Below, piece after piece: positions 23,321 through 38,093 of a DNA stretch of 49,060 bases. A program made the position numbers and the translations under genes. Within the stretch, counting starts at the first letter, position 1. The number at the start of each line of letters is the position of its first letter. The notes under the pieces were generated by a model, which made no database searches, was not told the DNA's origin, and was given only the letters and a program-made list of their open reading frames with translations. This stretch comes from Isohypsibius dastychi (taxonomy: Eukaryota > Tardigrada > Eutardigrada > Parachela > Isohypsibiidae): NCBI GenBank assembly GCA_034696485.1, contig JAQIWT010000039.1, positions 1-49,060 of the forward strand, written 5' to 3'.

Positions 23321-26300
23321 TTACTGAGTCAGCTCCGAATCATCCAGTAACCAATAGATGCTCATCTCTCCTTTGCCTTTAATGTTGACCTTCCCACGAA
23401 ACTCCGTCCGGAAATTTCCGAAAGCGTGAAGCAGGTTGCAAGTCGCTTGGGTGATTTGGATCTTCATTGCTGAAAAGAGCAGAGAAGGTCATTAAAAGTG
23501 ACACAACATCTGCAGCTAGCAAGCTGTGATCATTCATGGAGCAAACAAATTTCCAAACTGGAGTAAATAAATCTGCAACAAAGTTTTCCACAAGCACTGT
23601 GGCATCTAACGGTATGAACATGATAGATGCCTCCAAAAATTCGAAAAAATATTGGCAACTTCAAAACCAAACGCGCTACGTCGCATACGTTGCGCAATCC
23701 ACCAGATTATGGACCTGGTACTCACATGGCCACAGACTAACTTCTTGCAAGTTTCTGAAATGATAAAAACACCGAACTCAAAATTCAGGCTGCTACTCGA
23801 AACTCTCTCTAAAAATGCAACTCTTCCGACCGCCTTTTCCCACAAAATGCCCGCAATCTTTGTTCAACTATAGTCATCATGAATCACTGAATCATCCTGA
23901 TCAGGTTCGAGTCGGTTGAAGGGTTACTGTATTCCTGTCATAAGACTGCCATAAACAATCATTCTACAAAACAATAACGAATCTCGCGTTTTCCTCGACA
24001 AGAACCAAAGTTCGCATCCTGAAGTGGAGCTGGGATCACCAACGTGCTCTGTCCAGATCAGATTTGCAGTAAGACTACGAACCTTCGCCAGTTGATTCCA
24101 TTCGACTTGCGACATTCACAGTATCTCCGAACCTGAAGTGAAAAATAAGTCAAGATTCCAAGATCAACACTCAGAGCACGTAGGCGAACTTACAAGCAAT
24201 AGCGAGGCGTGGCGAAACCAACAACTCCAGCAACGCATGGCCCTTTACAAATGACATAAGCTCACCCAACAGATTCTGATTCGAAACTCGTACCCGAATT
24301 CATGCCGATTCGCAGTTGCAGTTTCTTGCTCGGTTTGTGACGTACATCAAAGCTGGTGATGCACGCTCGTAGTGCAAACGCCAATCGAGCAATCTCTGGA
24401 GCATGACGATGGCCATTTCGATGAGGTAAACCACTGACCACAACATAACAGTCACCAATGGTCTCCACCTTGTAAGCGTCAAACTTCTCGATGAGGTGGT
24501 CGAATCTGCTGTAGAGGTCATTCATCAGGTTGACAATCTCCGTCGGTGTGCTCTCTGAGCAAAGTGTGGTGAAGCCGACAATGTCGCCAAAGTAGATGGT
24601 TACGCTATCGTAGCTTTCTGGAAGAACTCGCTCTCCGCGTTTCAGCTGCTCAGCAGCATGTCTGCAAAAGGTGGAAACTGAGAATATAAGACTATAGCAT
24701 TGGGACGGATCCCAAACTGCGACAGACATTTTGCGATCAGCTACACAAGTTCTACCAACACAGACAGTATTAAATCTCAGGTTTCATGACAGCAACCAAC
24801 ACAGAATTATCCATTCGACACACAGCCTGGAGAAAAAATCGTCTGCCAGTAAGATCAGGCACTCAAACTTACTTTGGAAGAATTGAATAAAGCAGCTGGT
24901 CCGTCTTCTTCTTCTCATCGAGTAAAGCCTGCGTTTTTTCCTCCACGGTGCTCTCCAAATTTTGTGTGTGCTGCTCCATTCGTTCCAACAGCGTATCAAT
25001 AATACTGACTTTTTCATATCCAGTTGCTCTAAAAAAATTACCTCAGTGAATAATGGGTTGCTTGCAAAAAAATGTTAAAGGTAAATGAGACAGCCATACT
25101 TTCCCAAAGATCGTAGACAACTTCGAACTTGGCTCAGTTTCAGTCTTTCCGATGGATTCTCCGCCCAACACGACCTCATGATAAAAATGATTTCCGAGTG
25201 GCAAGATGGATCTTCGACGATTGGCCGAAAAGGCGGGAACTGACCACGCTGTACACGATAAATTATATCTAGAAACATCGACAAAGTTAACAGCAAAACA
25301 ATCATTTGGATTTCTGAGCAACTGCACCTGAATGAGCCGGAGAAAGAAAAACATTTGCATACCTTCATAGTTCGTTTTGTTCTGGAAAAACGGCGATTCT
25401 CGGAGAATTATCTCGCTGAGAATAATTGCGAAGGAATAGCAGTCCGATTCCGGAGTTGGGCGGGCGAATTCTTTGGCTCTTAGTAGTTCTGGCGCAGTCC
25501 AAAGCAGATCAGCTGGTTCCACTTTAATAGAACTATTCTTCCGATAGAACGAATCCAGTCCGAAATCTCCGACTTTCAACACAAATCGTTTGTCTACGAA
25601 GCAGCACTGCGATGATAAACGACCATGTTTCAACATCAGACTCTCTTGGATGCACGTCAGTCCACGAATGATGTCGTTCATGAACGATAAACGAAACACC
25701 CAGTCGAGGGTGAGTCGGTCATTGTAAAGAACATCCTGAAAGTCAAACATTGTTGTGAAGACAGACAGCAGAGCAGAGACAGTGTTACTTGGGTTCTTGT
25801 TGTTTGGTTTTAATCTGTTTAATATTTAATTGAGACACCTGCACAAAGACCGGATTAAGGTGACGTTTAAAAACCTTTTCCAGGCCTAGTTCAATACCAC
25901 CATGCCACAATGTATTCGTGATCCTCGGAGATTTTCAGAAGCTCTTTTCCTGTATCAGTAAAGTAATACGCTTACGCTCACAATATCCCTGAATGTCACA
26001 GGGTTATTGCTTGCTCGAAAATTCAATAGTATGCGGTGGTCGACATTCATGTGACATCTCTTTTCATATGGCCCAATAACACCAATATTATTTTCACCGA
26101 ATAAAGCTGTAAACCACGTAAACCCCACTGCTCTGTTTATCCAAATGCGAACAATACCTTCCCTACGTACCCATACAATCATGCGATTTACAACAAATCA
26201 CCCGACCTCAATTGCAACCTGAAAGCTCTTTCTAAATTGGATGAAAATAAGGATAAAGCACAAAACAGCTTTGGGATGTCGAACATCGATTCCGGAAACC

Positions 26301-29300
26301 ACTGAATTCCTAGGTAATGTTATGAGGTACACGGGGGCCCACCTGTAAAGACCCACGGGAGCAATATTCCAGCAGTACACAAGTATGCTCCGGATCGATG
26401 CATGCTGCGATGAATTTGCATAGATTCTCACTGACCAGCGATTTCACCAATCGCACTTCATTCCTCACATTGCGGTTCAAGCCAACCGTGATATTCGGAC
26501 ATGTGCGAATCAAGACCAGCTGATTTCTGAACGTCGCAACAGGTGAGCTGTTTTTCGTGATCGAAGAGTCCCGTGTGATGGTTGGTGACGCTGAAATGTG
26601 GGCAGCGCGCATTGTCCTTAGGGCTGGAGCCTCAGCTTCAATTTCCACCGGAATCGTTTTCAATGAAGACGCACTGGTTCGTTCGGAGGTCATCTGGCGG
26701 TGGAATGAGATTTCCTGCCAACTGGCAACCCACTCAAGGTTGTTGAGTTCGGCACGTGACTTGATGACGCGGTAGATCAGGACCCCAGCCACCGTACCGA
26801 TCAGGAGACATCCGATGATACCACCCAGCGCGCCCGCCAGCGCATAACGTGCTGCAACAGAAGACAGAAGACATTACTCGTATTCCTCTCCCCAACCTGT
26901 ACCAAACAACACAATAAACGAAAGGTTCATGAAAATGAGTAATTTGAGCGTTGGGGAAACGCTAGGGCATGGCAGAATACAATACCTATTCACATTTTGA
27001 TGAATAGGTAGTCATATAAAAACGAATAGGTAGTCACTTTTGAAATGAATATGTAGTCACTTTCAAAGTGAATATGTATTCACTTTTGGATTACAAACCC
27101 CCAACCCCCTCAAAACGCGTTTGTTTTGGCTTGCCAATGCAAGTTGACGAACTAATGTCACCCCCCAAACTGATTCATCCCCCCTCAAGCTCTCAGCGTT
27201 TATTTTGGTTTTCTGTTTGGGCTCCTGAAATTTTCTCCCATTCGATCTTCCGCATCTCAGTACCACATTTGCTGGCTGTCCGTGTATGGAATAAGAGAAT
27301 GTCTTTTCTGAAGAAGGGTAGGAGAAAGCAAGATCCACCGAATGGGTTGCCTGTTGGATCTGACGAAGAGGATCAGGAATCATCCCGAAAACGTGCCATT
27401 GAGTTTTCTCCAACTAAGAGCCAATCAAAGAGGAACAAAGTGAGCGTAATGGTTCGTGGTAAATCTGGTAAACCCGTCCATTTAAAACTTCGGAAAAAGT
27501 CAACATTTGTGGAAGAATCATCGGAAATTCCGCCAACCCAAAGTTTTGAACCAGTTCCATTTTCCATTTTTTCACTGAAATTGTCTTATTTTTCTCTGAC
27601 ATGATGAACAAGCTGTTGTTCTTGTGATTTGTTCAAGTCTGGAGTTGGGAGTTTGTAATTCAAAAGTGAATACATATTCACTGTAAAAGTGACTACCTAT
27701 TCATTTCAAAAGTGACTACCTATTCGTTTTTATATGACTACCTATTCATCAAAATGTGAATAGGTATTGTATTCTGCCATGCCCTAGGAAACGCCATCAT
27801 CATTCATTGTTGACATATGATGTCTGAATACTAAATAACACCGACTGCTTCTCGTGTCTTCCTGGGTATCGCCATCATCAAGCTGTGTCAAAGTCTACGT
27901 AATGAGCGCGAAGCTTCTTAGACTAACACCCTGCAGTGTCAAATTCGCACTTTATTCCCGGCTCAATGAACGCTGCTGACCCGTACATGATTTCTCAAAG
28001 AGCCGTAGGACGTGAATTTCGTCAGGAAATCCTGTATCTCCAAATTACAATGCTAGGCGCACGCAGGTATTTCAGTTACGCAATTTTTCGACTTCGGAGA
28101 CGAAAACAGGCTATGTTATGCGAGCTTTAAATCGCCCAATAAATCAGTCGTGAGGGCGTCTAGATCTCTCTATGGCTTCCTAAATCTTTTTGCAGCGTTC
28201 ACTGAGCTTCAAAGAACACCCTCCGAAAACCACAATTTCGAATAACATGGCATAGGGCCTGACAGGATCAAAACATGAAGGTTGGAACTGACCTTCCTCC
28301 AAGCAGATAGGCTTATACCCGTCGTAGCCACAGCGGGGTTCATTAGCGGGCGGTGTGTTGTCCTTACTCATCCACGTCAGCTCCGATGTTTCTTTATATT
28401 CATCCAGATATCCGGAATATTCCGCCACAACCTTTTCTCAAAACACAACAGCTGAGCCGGAATAACAACGTGACAGATTAGCGAACGTACAGCAAATGCT
28501 CCCGGAGTGTGTTTGGACATTTGGTACAGCTGGAAGTCCGAAATGGAATCACCGCTAGGATTGAACAAAACTGGTCCCAAAGCGCCTGAAAATGCCATGA
28601 ATTAAGACAACTCTATATATGTCAGAATTTTGGAAAATGTGGGCACGCAATATTTCACCTCCAGAAAAAGTGCGATTGTTGAACTTGCTGTTCAGAATAT
28701 CATACATGGTGGAGGGGTCCGAGTTACTCTCTGAAAAGGTTTCAGCTTTCTCCGCCAAGGATTCGTTTAAAAGCTGCGAATAAAACAGGACGATATCGTG
28801 GAACGTAGCTGAATAATGTAAAAAAAACGCGAGAGTTAAGTAAACCAAGTCTGAAACGTAACGCAGATGCGGAGATAGAAAAAGGATATAATTAACGGTG
28901 GAATCCGCTGAGCGAGCCTGATTTCGAACTCGTTTCTCGAAAACGCGAAAATGTGGATTTCTTTGGAGATCCATCAGGGTCAAAACGAAGAGCGGCTTGT
29001 AAGCCAATCGAGCCTCCTAAACAAAAAAGAGTGCTAACCCTTCATGTTTTTCCGGGAGAACGCTCAGAACTTTTTCAAAGTGAAAATTGTCTAGAGAATT
29101 CTCAGTTACCTGCCATACATTTTCAAGAAAATTTCATAGCTTCAGCTGGCTCTTCTCTGTCTGTAAACCTGATTTTTTTACCGTGTCGAAAAGGTCATTC
29201 TGTTGCCATCCATATCCACCCAACACGCCTTGCTGGAACATGTCAACCGCTAAGAATGCATACTCTCCATTCGCCATATTCATCCGGTATGCTTGCAACA

Positions 29301-30240
29301 TCACTTGACGAATTCTCGATGGGGTCACCAGAAGAACAACAACTAGAACACAAACACAGTTGTATTACGAAAAGACTCTAGAGTTGAGGGATCCTTCAAC
29401 CAAAATCCTTAACACATATTATTCGACAGAGAAGCTGAGCTATTTGCAGCCATCAAATTCGTAAATGAGTGTGTGGTACTCACCTCTTGCTTTCGCTTTA
29501 GCTGCATCCAGCAAATCCTGTACTGCCGAAGCGCTGATAACTTCATTTCCGTTCATCTCAACAAGGTTTCCTTTCATTCCATTATTATACAAATACCTCA
29601 CCAAACCTGGCAAAAACACAACGTGTTTCCATTCTCTTAATCATTAAGAAACACCAGAGCACGCACTCATCGCATTCAATTGGAACAACCGCTCCTGCGT
29701 ATCGTATATAATCGCCACATTGGTCCAGCGATATTTCGTGCACATGAGGACAAAAAATGACCACTGCGAGTAATAGTTATAGCAAAGTCGCGACGTATAC
29801 GGGAAGTCTTTGGTCGATTCCAGCGACTCGGCCGCTCCAGTGATAATCGGAATGCCAAAAGTGGTCACCAACTTGGATGAGACCACCAGGTCATTTGCAC
29901 ATGACGGCCCAATAATCAAATCCACCGTTCGATTAACTGCCTCGTAGACCTTCCTCAGAACCAACGCCTCGTTACAGTATCCTTCATAAGTCGCTTTCCA
30001 CGGAACGAACTTGATTCCGTATCGCGAATAACTTTCTGCGAAAGCAACATCCAAAGCCGGTGCGATATTTCGGTAGTCCGCGCTCAAATTCGACCCGGTG
30101 ACCAGAATAACAGCAGCATTCACCGTGGTCGTACATTCCATTCCATATGGCAGCAGAAAAAGAAGCAAAACACTCAAAACCATTTCAGATCGGTGAAAGG
30201 AGTCGGATGAAAAAGAGACGACTGAAACGCGATCATCCAT
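23321..30240 (-). CDS. Receptor (particulate) guanylyl cyclase, about 1,094 aa
   Basis: Fourteen exons: 30240-29655, 29606-29484, 29342-29182, 29016-28659, 28585-28491, 28431-28293, 26851-26343, 25735-25363, 25268-25100, 25028-24873, 24661-24294, 24242-24194, 24132-24083 and 23469-23321 (3,285 nt). Domains in order: signal peptide ([14 protein letters not shown]; an upstream Met at 30240 adds 19 residues); ANF-type ligand-binding domain (about 40-480, with IIGPSC...); membrane helix (about 490-512); kinase-homology domain (560-835), degenerate in the catalytic loop (HGRLSSQCC) but retaining DFG; dimerisation coiled coil ending SILPK (838-890); cyclase (895-1085). Both metal aspartates ([13 protein letters not shown]), the guanine-specifying Glu and Cys (KVETIGDC) and the NVASRMEST transition-state residues are present, so it should make cGMP. 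The first donor could instead be 12 nt upstream. The exon at 29016-28659 carries an odd hydrophobic stretch. Confidence 0.93.
26965..27784. mobile_element. 820-bp inverted-repeat DNA transposon in an intron of the guanylyl cyclase gene
   Basis: Left repeat 26965-27088 and right repeat 27661-27784 are 124-bp inverted repeats with only a few mismatches, starting GGGCATGGCAG. Flanking TA on both sides (within CTAG) suggests a Tc1/mariner-like TA duplication. Inside the repeats, GAATAGGTAGTCA-type units recur several times, like subterminal transposase sites. The element sits in the 1.44-kb intron 26852-28292. Its interior has a 101-codon frame (27299-27604) with no transposase motifs, so it is probably non-autonomous. 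Confidence 0.85.
27299..27604 (+). CDS. Small basic/acidic ORF inside the inverted-repeat transposon (101 aa)
   Basis: ATG at 27299 opens a frame antisense to the host cyclase gene: [11 protein letters not shown]..., an acidic patch GSDEEDQES, then Lys/Arg-rich [17 protein letters not shown]. This looks like a nuclear, disordered, phosphorylatable protein. It shows no DDE or zinc-finger signature. It could be a remnant accessory gene of the transposon or a chance frame. Confidence 0.25.
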   Translation: MSFLKKGRRKQDPPNGLPVGSDEEDQESSRKRAIEFSPTKSQSKRNKVSVMVRGKSGKPVHLKLRKKSTFVEESSEIPPTQSFEPVPFSIFSLKLSYFSLT

Positions 30241-31323
30241 GTTCAACTTGATTATATCCCCATTGCATGTGTTTATGAATCGTTAGAAGCGATGATCCAG
30301 GGGACAATGAATCTGACATCTAATGGTTAAAAGGAGTAATCGTCCCGTGGGCCTCGGAAAAAGAAAGGCAGTCTTATCCACCAATCGCTTTACGCTCTAC
30401 CGGGAAAGGTCTTATACCGCAATGAACGTTTTGTATATTCGAATTATCAACGCGGTACAGAGAAAGGATTCGACAATAGGAAGCATGAAGTCTTTGCTCG
30501 GCAATTTTAATTGCAGCGATAACGTATAGATCTATTGTATTTGTCTTGCTTCACCTTCCTGTCCGGAAACATCTCGAAAACAGCAATTTAGTTTTTCTGA
30601 ATGGCGCGAAAGACAGATGGAATTTCAAGGAATCGTGAAAAACTGACCTTGTAATCAAGATTTTTTTTCGCTAGCATCGGGGTGAACGTAAAAAACAAGA
30701 CATCCTGTCAATTATCATTATCAATTATCATCATCCAGCAACTGGTTATCTGTACAAACACTTGGTGGTCCCTAATTGATTATACGCAGTCCAGCACACA
30801 TCTCATCAAAAAAAGTGTTTTCATGAGCAACGGCCAAGCTTTCTAAACTTTCATCCTCTCTGCCATAATATATTTCGCGATTCATCTCTGTACTTTGCTG
30901 GCGTGGAAAATTCGGAACAGAAGACGTGAGAGCCTGAAAAGCTGTTCCATGGTGCAGCATCACGATTCTCTACTACAGTGAATTAGGACTATGTGTCCCT
31001 GGCTTGATTTCGTAATATCACATTTTGCAGGACAAAGCCCAGCCAAAACACCCTCTCACTTTGTTCGACCAAAACTTGTTCCCAGACCTTTTCTTCCTAG
31101 AGTAGGTTACTGAAAAATAGCCATCGGATTCAAAGGATGAAATGAAAGTATGACACCATTTTTTAAGTTTCCAGCTACCATTCCCACTTATGAATTTAAA
31201 GTATTGTCTCCAGACAACCGAGGCAATTACTCCCCCGATGCAAAAGCTCATCCTCATAACAGTCGAAAACGAAGGTTAAACTTAGAGTCTCAAGAGTAAC
31301 GCCATATTCGGCACCAATCTCCT
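30241..31323. other. Intergenic between guanylyl cyclase and UMP synthase
   Basis: It should contain the cyclase promoter and the UMP synthase 3' UTR. A short direct repeat (TCAATTATCAT-type units) lies near 30708-30734. Otherwise nothing is recognised. Confidence 0.4.
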
Positions 31324-33006
31324 TTACCTCGAAACTCTTGCTAAATAAGCCGCAAACGCACGCGATTTATATTCCAGGGCCGCCGTAGCCGGATCAGCGG
31401 CTTCCGTAATTCCCCGACCAACAATAATCACATCCGCACATTTCCCAACCACATCTTCCGGTCTCGAATATTGCTGACCGAGATGATCTCCCTTGGCTCC
31501 AATATTAACCCCCGGGGTCATCCTAACAAATCCAGGGTCTTTGCAAATATCCGTCTGACAAACGAAGCCAGCGACATCCTCGATATTCTTCTCCGCCATT
31601 TCCACCGCTCCTCGCACATATTCAGCATTCGTCAAAGCACCTTTGCTGCTCATTTCGGCTACAAGAACTGCTCCCAACGATTCGATGGAAGATTTAGCCA
31701 ATCCCTGCTTTAATCCCTCCAGAACTCCCGGACCGGAAGTCGGCTGAACGGTGACAAGATGCGCCCAGTCACAAATGTTTAAATGACCCCAACAGAATTG
31801 TTTGGCCACCGTCGAACCAATATCAGAGAACTTCCGGTCTTCCATGATGAGAAAATTGCATTTCGATGCAAGTTCTTGGAGTTTCTTGATGAATTCGCCG
31901 GAGAAGTCTTCGATGCTGTCGGCGTGGATTTTCAACATGCAAATATGGAAACCAACTTGCTCGGCGATTCGTAATATTGCGGCGGTGGTGGGAAGATCAG
32001 CGGAAAGTGCAACGTTGGTTCTTTTGTCCTCCATAATTCTGAACAAACGACTTGCGACTGGATTCTTGGCTTTAAGTTCGCGTTCGCCAAACGTCAGAGT
32101 TTTCCAGTTTTCAGAAAGAGATCTGCAAAAAAACCCGTGAAATCACTGCAAAGATCTGAAAATGCCCAGGTATTGTTTTCAAAGTCGAAAAATCTGCAAG
32201 CCAGTTCAACGAAAATTTGAAACTCACTTTCCGTTTGTACTTCCGGCCTCGTTCAAAATTTTCTCCCGGCTCTGTGAAATATAAATGGAGATATCTTCGG
32301 ACAGTGCAGGAGAAAGCTTCCCAGCCTTTACAAGTACGTTACAAAGAGATGCGATATTAACAACGGAATGCAGTTTGATATCCGACTGAGCCAGAAGTTC
32401 CTTTCCTCCCATATCCCGATCCAGAAACACCACCGCATCTGTCACCACCAGTCCGACAGCTCGCAGGTCCTGAGCAGTTTCAGTAATACTAATCCCACTA
32501 CTGCATACATCATCGATGATAATGCACCGGTCTCCCGGATTAATACGTCCTTCAACGACATTCTTGGTTCCATGTTCTTTCTTCTCTTTTCGACGCATCA
32601 CCATCGGCGTATCCTGCTCGCATGCAACCAGGGCGGCCATTGGGAGAGCTGCATATGGCACACCACAGATGATGTCGTGTTCAATGGCATCTTTCTCGTA
32701 AATGACGTGGGAAAGCAACTTGGAAATCGTCTTCAAAAGTCTCGGATAAGAAACCACCTAAATTACAACAAATTATCGAATTGCTAGTGTATGCCATGCA
32801 AAGCATGTCACCGAGAAAATTAACTGCAATCTACGTACCAGTCGCAGATCAATGTAGACGGGGGATTGCAGTCCACTTTTCAGGGTGAAATTTCCAAATT
32901 TGATGACTCCGATTTCGTTGAAATTGAGCAATGCGCTTTGCAAGTCGTTCGATGAGCTGAAGCCAGCCGGCTCGGGGAATTCTTGGGGATCCAGGAGATC
33001 AGACAT
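31324..33006 (-). CDS. UMPS: Uridine 5'-monophosphate synthase (OPRT + OMP decarboxylase), 498 aa
   Basis: Exons 33006-32839, 32757-32228 and 32122-31324; introns 81 and 105 bp; 499 codons. It catalyses the last two steps of de novo UMP synthesis: orotate + PRPP to OMP, then decarboxylation to UMP, in the cytosol. The N-terminal half is orotate phosphoribosyltransferase: SGLQSPVYIDLR, GVPYAALPMA and the PRPP loop IIIDDVCSSGISI. The C-terminal half is OMP decarboxylase: VALSADLPTTA, the catalytic DRKFSDIGSTV with the Lys/Asp set (mammals have DRKFADIGNTV), TPGV and IIVGRGI near the C-terminus. Length matches the animal fusion enzyme (about 480 aa). It is head-to-head with ZNF330, with only about 350 bp between start codons. 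Confidence 0.97.
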
Positions 33007-33355
33007 TGTTTAAAAGTTCCGAGATTCAGCTGCAACACTGGAAATTCAGGTAAGTGTTCCTGAGATCAAATCCGAAATTTGACGTGAGGAAAAACGGAAG
33101 ACTGCGAGTGCGAAACCGAAACTGGAGCCGTCGTGCTTTCGCAGGAGCGCACGAAAGTGAAGCCGAATGGAACACACCAGGGGCCGAAGTGCGGTGCAAG
33201 TTTGTTCGGGTAAATGGGGGGGGGGGGGTTGTTGATAAGCTGTACGCCGTTGGATCATAACATTTGGATCGGAAATTTGAGTTTTGAGCTGGAATATTTT
33301 TGCGCTTTGGTTGATTTTGATTCGGAATTTCGAGTTATCATATTTCTGGAAGACA
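33007..33355. promoter_or_regulatory. Shared bidirectional promoter of UMPS and ZNF330
   Basis: Start codons at 33006 (-) and 33356 (+) are 349 bp apart, so both promoters must lie here or overlap first exons. A run of 13 G at 33216-33228 sits in the middle. No TATA box is obvious, as is usual for housekeeping bidirectional promoters. Confidence 0.6.
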
Positions 33356-35184
<1,829 letters not shown>

Positions 35185-35587
35185 TTATTGTTCGGGTGAC
35201 CTAAAGGCTGTTTTATTGGTTGTTTTGTTCTTGCGGTGGAAGTGAGTACTTACAGCTGTGCGACTTTAATTCGTACTAACAACGATAAATTTTTCCTCTA
35301 GTGAGCTGATTTTAAATCGTTCTTGTCGAGAGATTTTCTTATCAGAATTTTCTTCTTAATCTGTTTGCAATCCGTGGTTTATTTCTTGTCTCACTTTGCA
35401 AAAAAAACAATTTCTGAGATCGTCGTATTTCCAAACGTTTCCTTTTACAAACATGTTTTGAAACGTTTGCATTTTTATGATGTTTGATTTACAAAATGCA
35501 GATTGCGACCAGGCGTTTACTTAAGTACATCGTATAAGTACGGCACTTTGTCGCGCCAAGCTGATCGACGTTCCGGCGGAGCTCGCC

Positions 35588-37488
35588 ATGGACGATGCAT
35601 TTTTTCTGAATTTTTTCTCCTTTGTCAATAGCCAGGTGGCATTTTCTGGACTTATCCTCATTTTCGACGAAAGCAGAACAACTGTTTAAACATGTTAATG
35701 ATTTACAGTTCCTTTCTCTGCCATCCTCCGTTCACACCTCTTTTGACATAATCGCTTGTCTGCCGACCGGATATTACTTTTTCGTCCTGAATCAACAGAG
35801 CTGTCGGAAACTGGCTCCCAGTTATCAAACTCGAGTGTTTGGAATTTTCTGGAAAACCATGGCTGGAGTGGCTTGTTTACAGTGCCGGACTTTGAGCTGC
35901 CCGGGGGTGACCTTGATGACCATCTTCTTGGCGGACACGGAAAAGAGATCAGCGGTTGTTTTACCGCTTATTGGGGCCAACTTTTTTGTTAAAATCATCT
36001 TCAGGATAATGAGCTACGCTATCTGCATTGGCTTTGTTCTGGGATGTATTTTTGATGTAAGTTTCTCCGTAATTGATTTCCACCTTCTCAAAAATACTTT
36101 CAATTATACTGCTATTATTTTCGAAGAAATTAGAGCTTTGTACAAATATGTTGAAAAAGCGTTTTGTTTTCAGGTTACCGATGTTGCTTCCGGTGGCGAC
36201 TACCGGGAAAGCGCATACGGCAAAGCCAATCCCCTGATCAGTCTCATCAGTTTCTGCGCTAGCCAGATCGGTTTCTTCATGGCCGCTTGCGCCGGACTTT
36301 TCCTGATCGTCAAACGAAACCGCATTTTGAAATGCGCCGACGTCCTCAACTCATTAATTGTCGAATTCGGTCTCGACAAACCAAAATCCAAATCAACGCA
36401 CAATTTCCCAAATCTCTGGAAAATCCAGGTGTATTTCTATTTGGTTCTCATAATGGCTCTTACCCGGTTCTGCATGGCTGTTGGTACATCTAGTCTAGTC
36501 ACAGGATTCTTCGATGAGGTCACTTATTCCATGGTCCCAGTCTACGGCGGACTAGCTCTACTCTACGCACACGGAACCATGCTCCTATCAATTTTATTCT
36601 ACTATCCAGTCAACACTCTATTCACGTACATGTCGGCTTTCCTCGTTGAATGCACCGAGGAATTCCACCGTGACAATTCCGCCATTTTGAAAAAACTGAG
36701 GGACAAAACTTCGTCTGACTTGGATTTTGTCGAAGATCTAAGGAATATGCGGAGCAAGCATGAGAAACTGAATATTGCATTCGATGAGCTACAAGACACG
36801 TTCAGTCTGAAGATTTTACTCGATGTCGCTGGGAATGTTGCAGTTGTTTTGAGTGCCATTGCTTGGTTCTCCATTTGGTCCGCCGATCCATCAAGTCATA
36901 CTCCGATCAGTTTCGCAAGGCATGTGTTAGCTGCCGTTATTTACTTACTAACAGTCTGGGTGGTGGGTAATCAACCCGTGGCGTTGTATGTCCAGGTAAT
37001 GCGTCCGAATATTTTACATGTTGTTTTTCGGTTCCCCATGGGCATGTTTCAGCATTTACGTTCAATGGAGCTGTTGGATAAGATCATATACCAACGTCAA
37101 ATTACCAACACAATGGTAAACAGTCGTATTTTTAACGAGTATTTTTAGAGGTTGTTGATATTAATTTTTACAGTTCAGCAAAATGTGTATTGATTTGCAG
37201 AAACCAGCGAGAGAGGAACTTGGCTTCACGTTGGCGTTGCTGGAACGCTTGAAATCAAAGGGAATGAACTTTTCGGCCGGTGGCGTGGTTGACCTTAGCC
37301 CTTTTGCAATTTCCACGGTAAATATAATCCATGTCTGCAAAATGGATCTTGTAATCGGTTTTTTTTAGCTTCTCGCCTGTATCACCGGCTTCACTGCGTT
37401 TGTCATTGATCGTGCTGAGAACTTTCGGTCTATGTTACACGACGCCGGGGCATTACGTCAGGATGCAGGAAACTCCACAATGGGATGA
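35588..37488 (+). CDS. Seven-helix chemoreceptor (gustatory-receptor-like), 505 aa
   Basis: Six exons: 35588-35635, 35709-36056, 36174-36995, 37053-37115, 37201-37317 and 37369-37488, all joined in phase 0. About seven hydrophobic segments are spread along the protein. The long loop before the penultimate helix (about aa 310-380) is charged (EDLRNMRSKHEKLNIAFDELQ). Short 3' exons, the last one carrying the final helix (LLACITGFTAFVID), match the exon layout seen in arthropod gustatory receptors. The family assignment is inference from topology and layout; the TYhhhhhQF motif is not visible in canonical form. The next gene is a clear paralogue with the same 3' exon plan. These proteins are expected at the sensory cell surface as ligand-gated cation channels. 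The first exon encodes only MDDAFFLNFFSFVNSQ and is the least certain. Confidence 0.6.
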
Positions 37489-38093
37489 CATTTCTTTCGT
37501 ACTGAACTGCACACACAGCTTCGCATGTTCGATGTTACTTATCTCGTACCGTAGTTTTGGATTATACCCATAATTTGGAAATAAACCAGATCCATTTTGG
37601 CGATAGCGCTTGACATTCCCTCATTCACGGTCTATTTCACGGTGTGCAAACATTAAAATGGAACCTGAATTTTTTTCTGGGATCACGATTTTCGAACTCA
37701 AACATTTAGTGGTTGTACTGAGTGAAATAGAAGATAGAGCGTTGATGAACTGCTGGGATATGTGGTTGGTTCGTTTAGGGGGGAGGGGTGGATGATCTGG
37801 TCCTCGGGTGCTTCTCCCCGTTTTCACTCGGCTTCTCTATTACGGTCCAAACGCACTTGCCTCTTTGTGAATTCTTTCGCCAAGACACCACTGTCGTGCA
37901 TAGGTCAAATACAGCTGGTTCCACGAGGTGATTGACAGTGTTTTACCTGTCAGAGTTGACCTTATCGTAAGCGAACATATGTGCGAAGTGACACGCGTTA
38001 CATGATACCCTGCCTAAAATTGCCGCAAAGCAGCTAAGACTTTCTCTCATTCCAACCGCTTCATTCGGTACTGAGCGTCCCAGCTGCAGTATC
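37489..38093. other. Spacer between tandem chemoreceptor-like genes
   Basis: About 600 bp between the stop of the first receptor and the start of the second. It should contain a 3' UTR and the second promoter. Nothing else is recognised. Confidence 0.4.
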
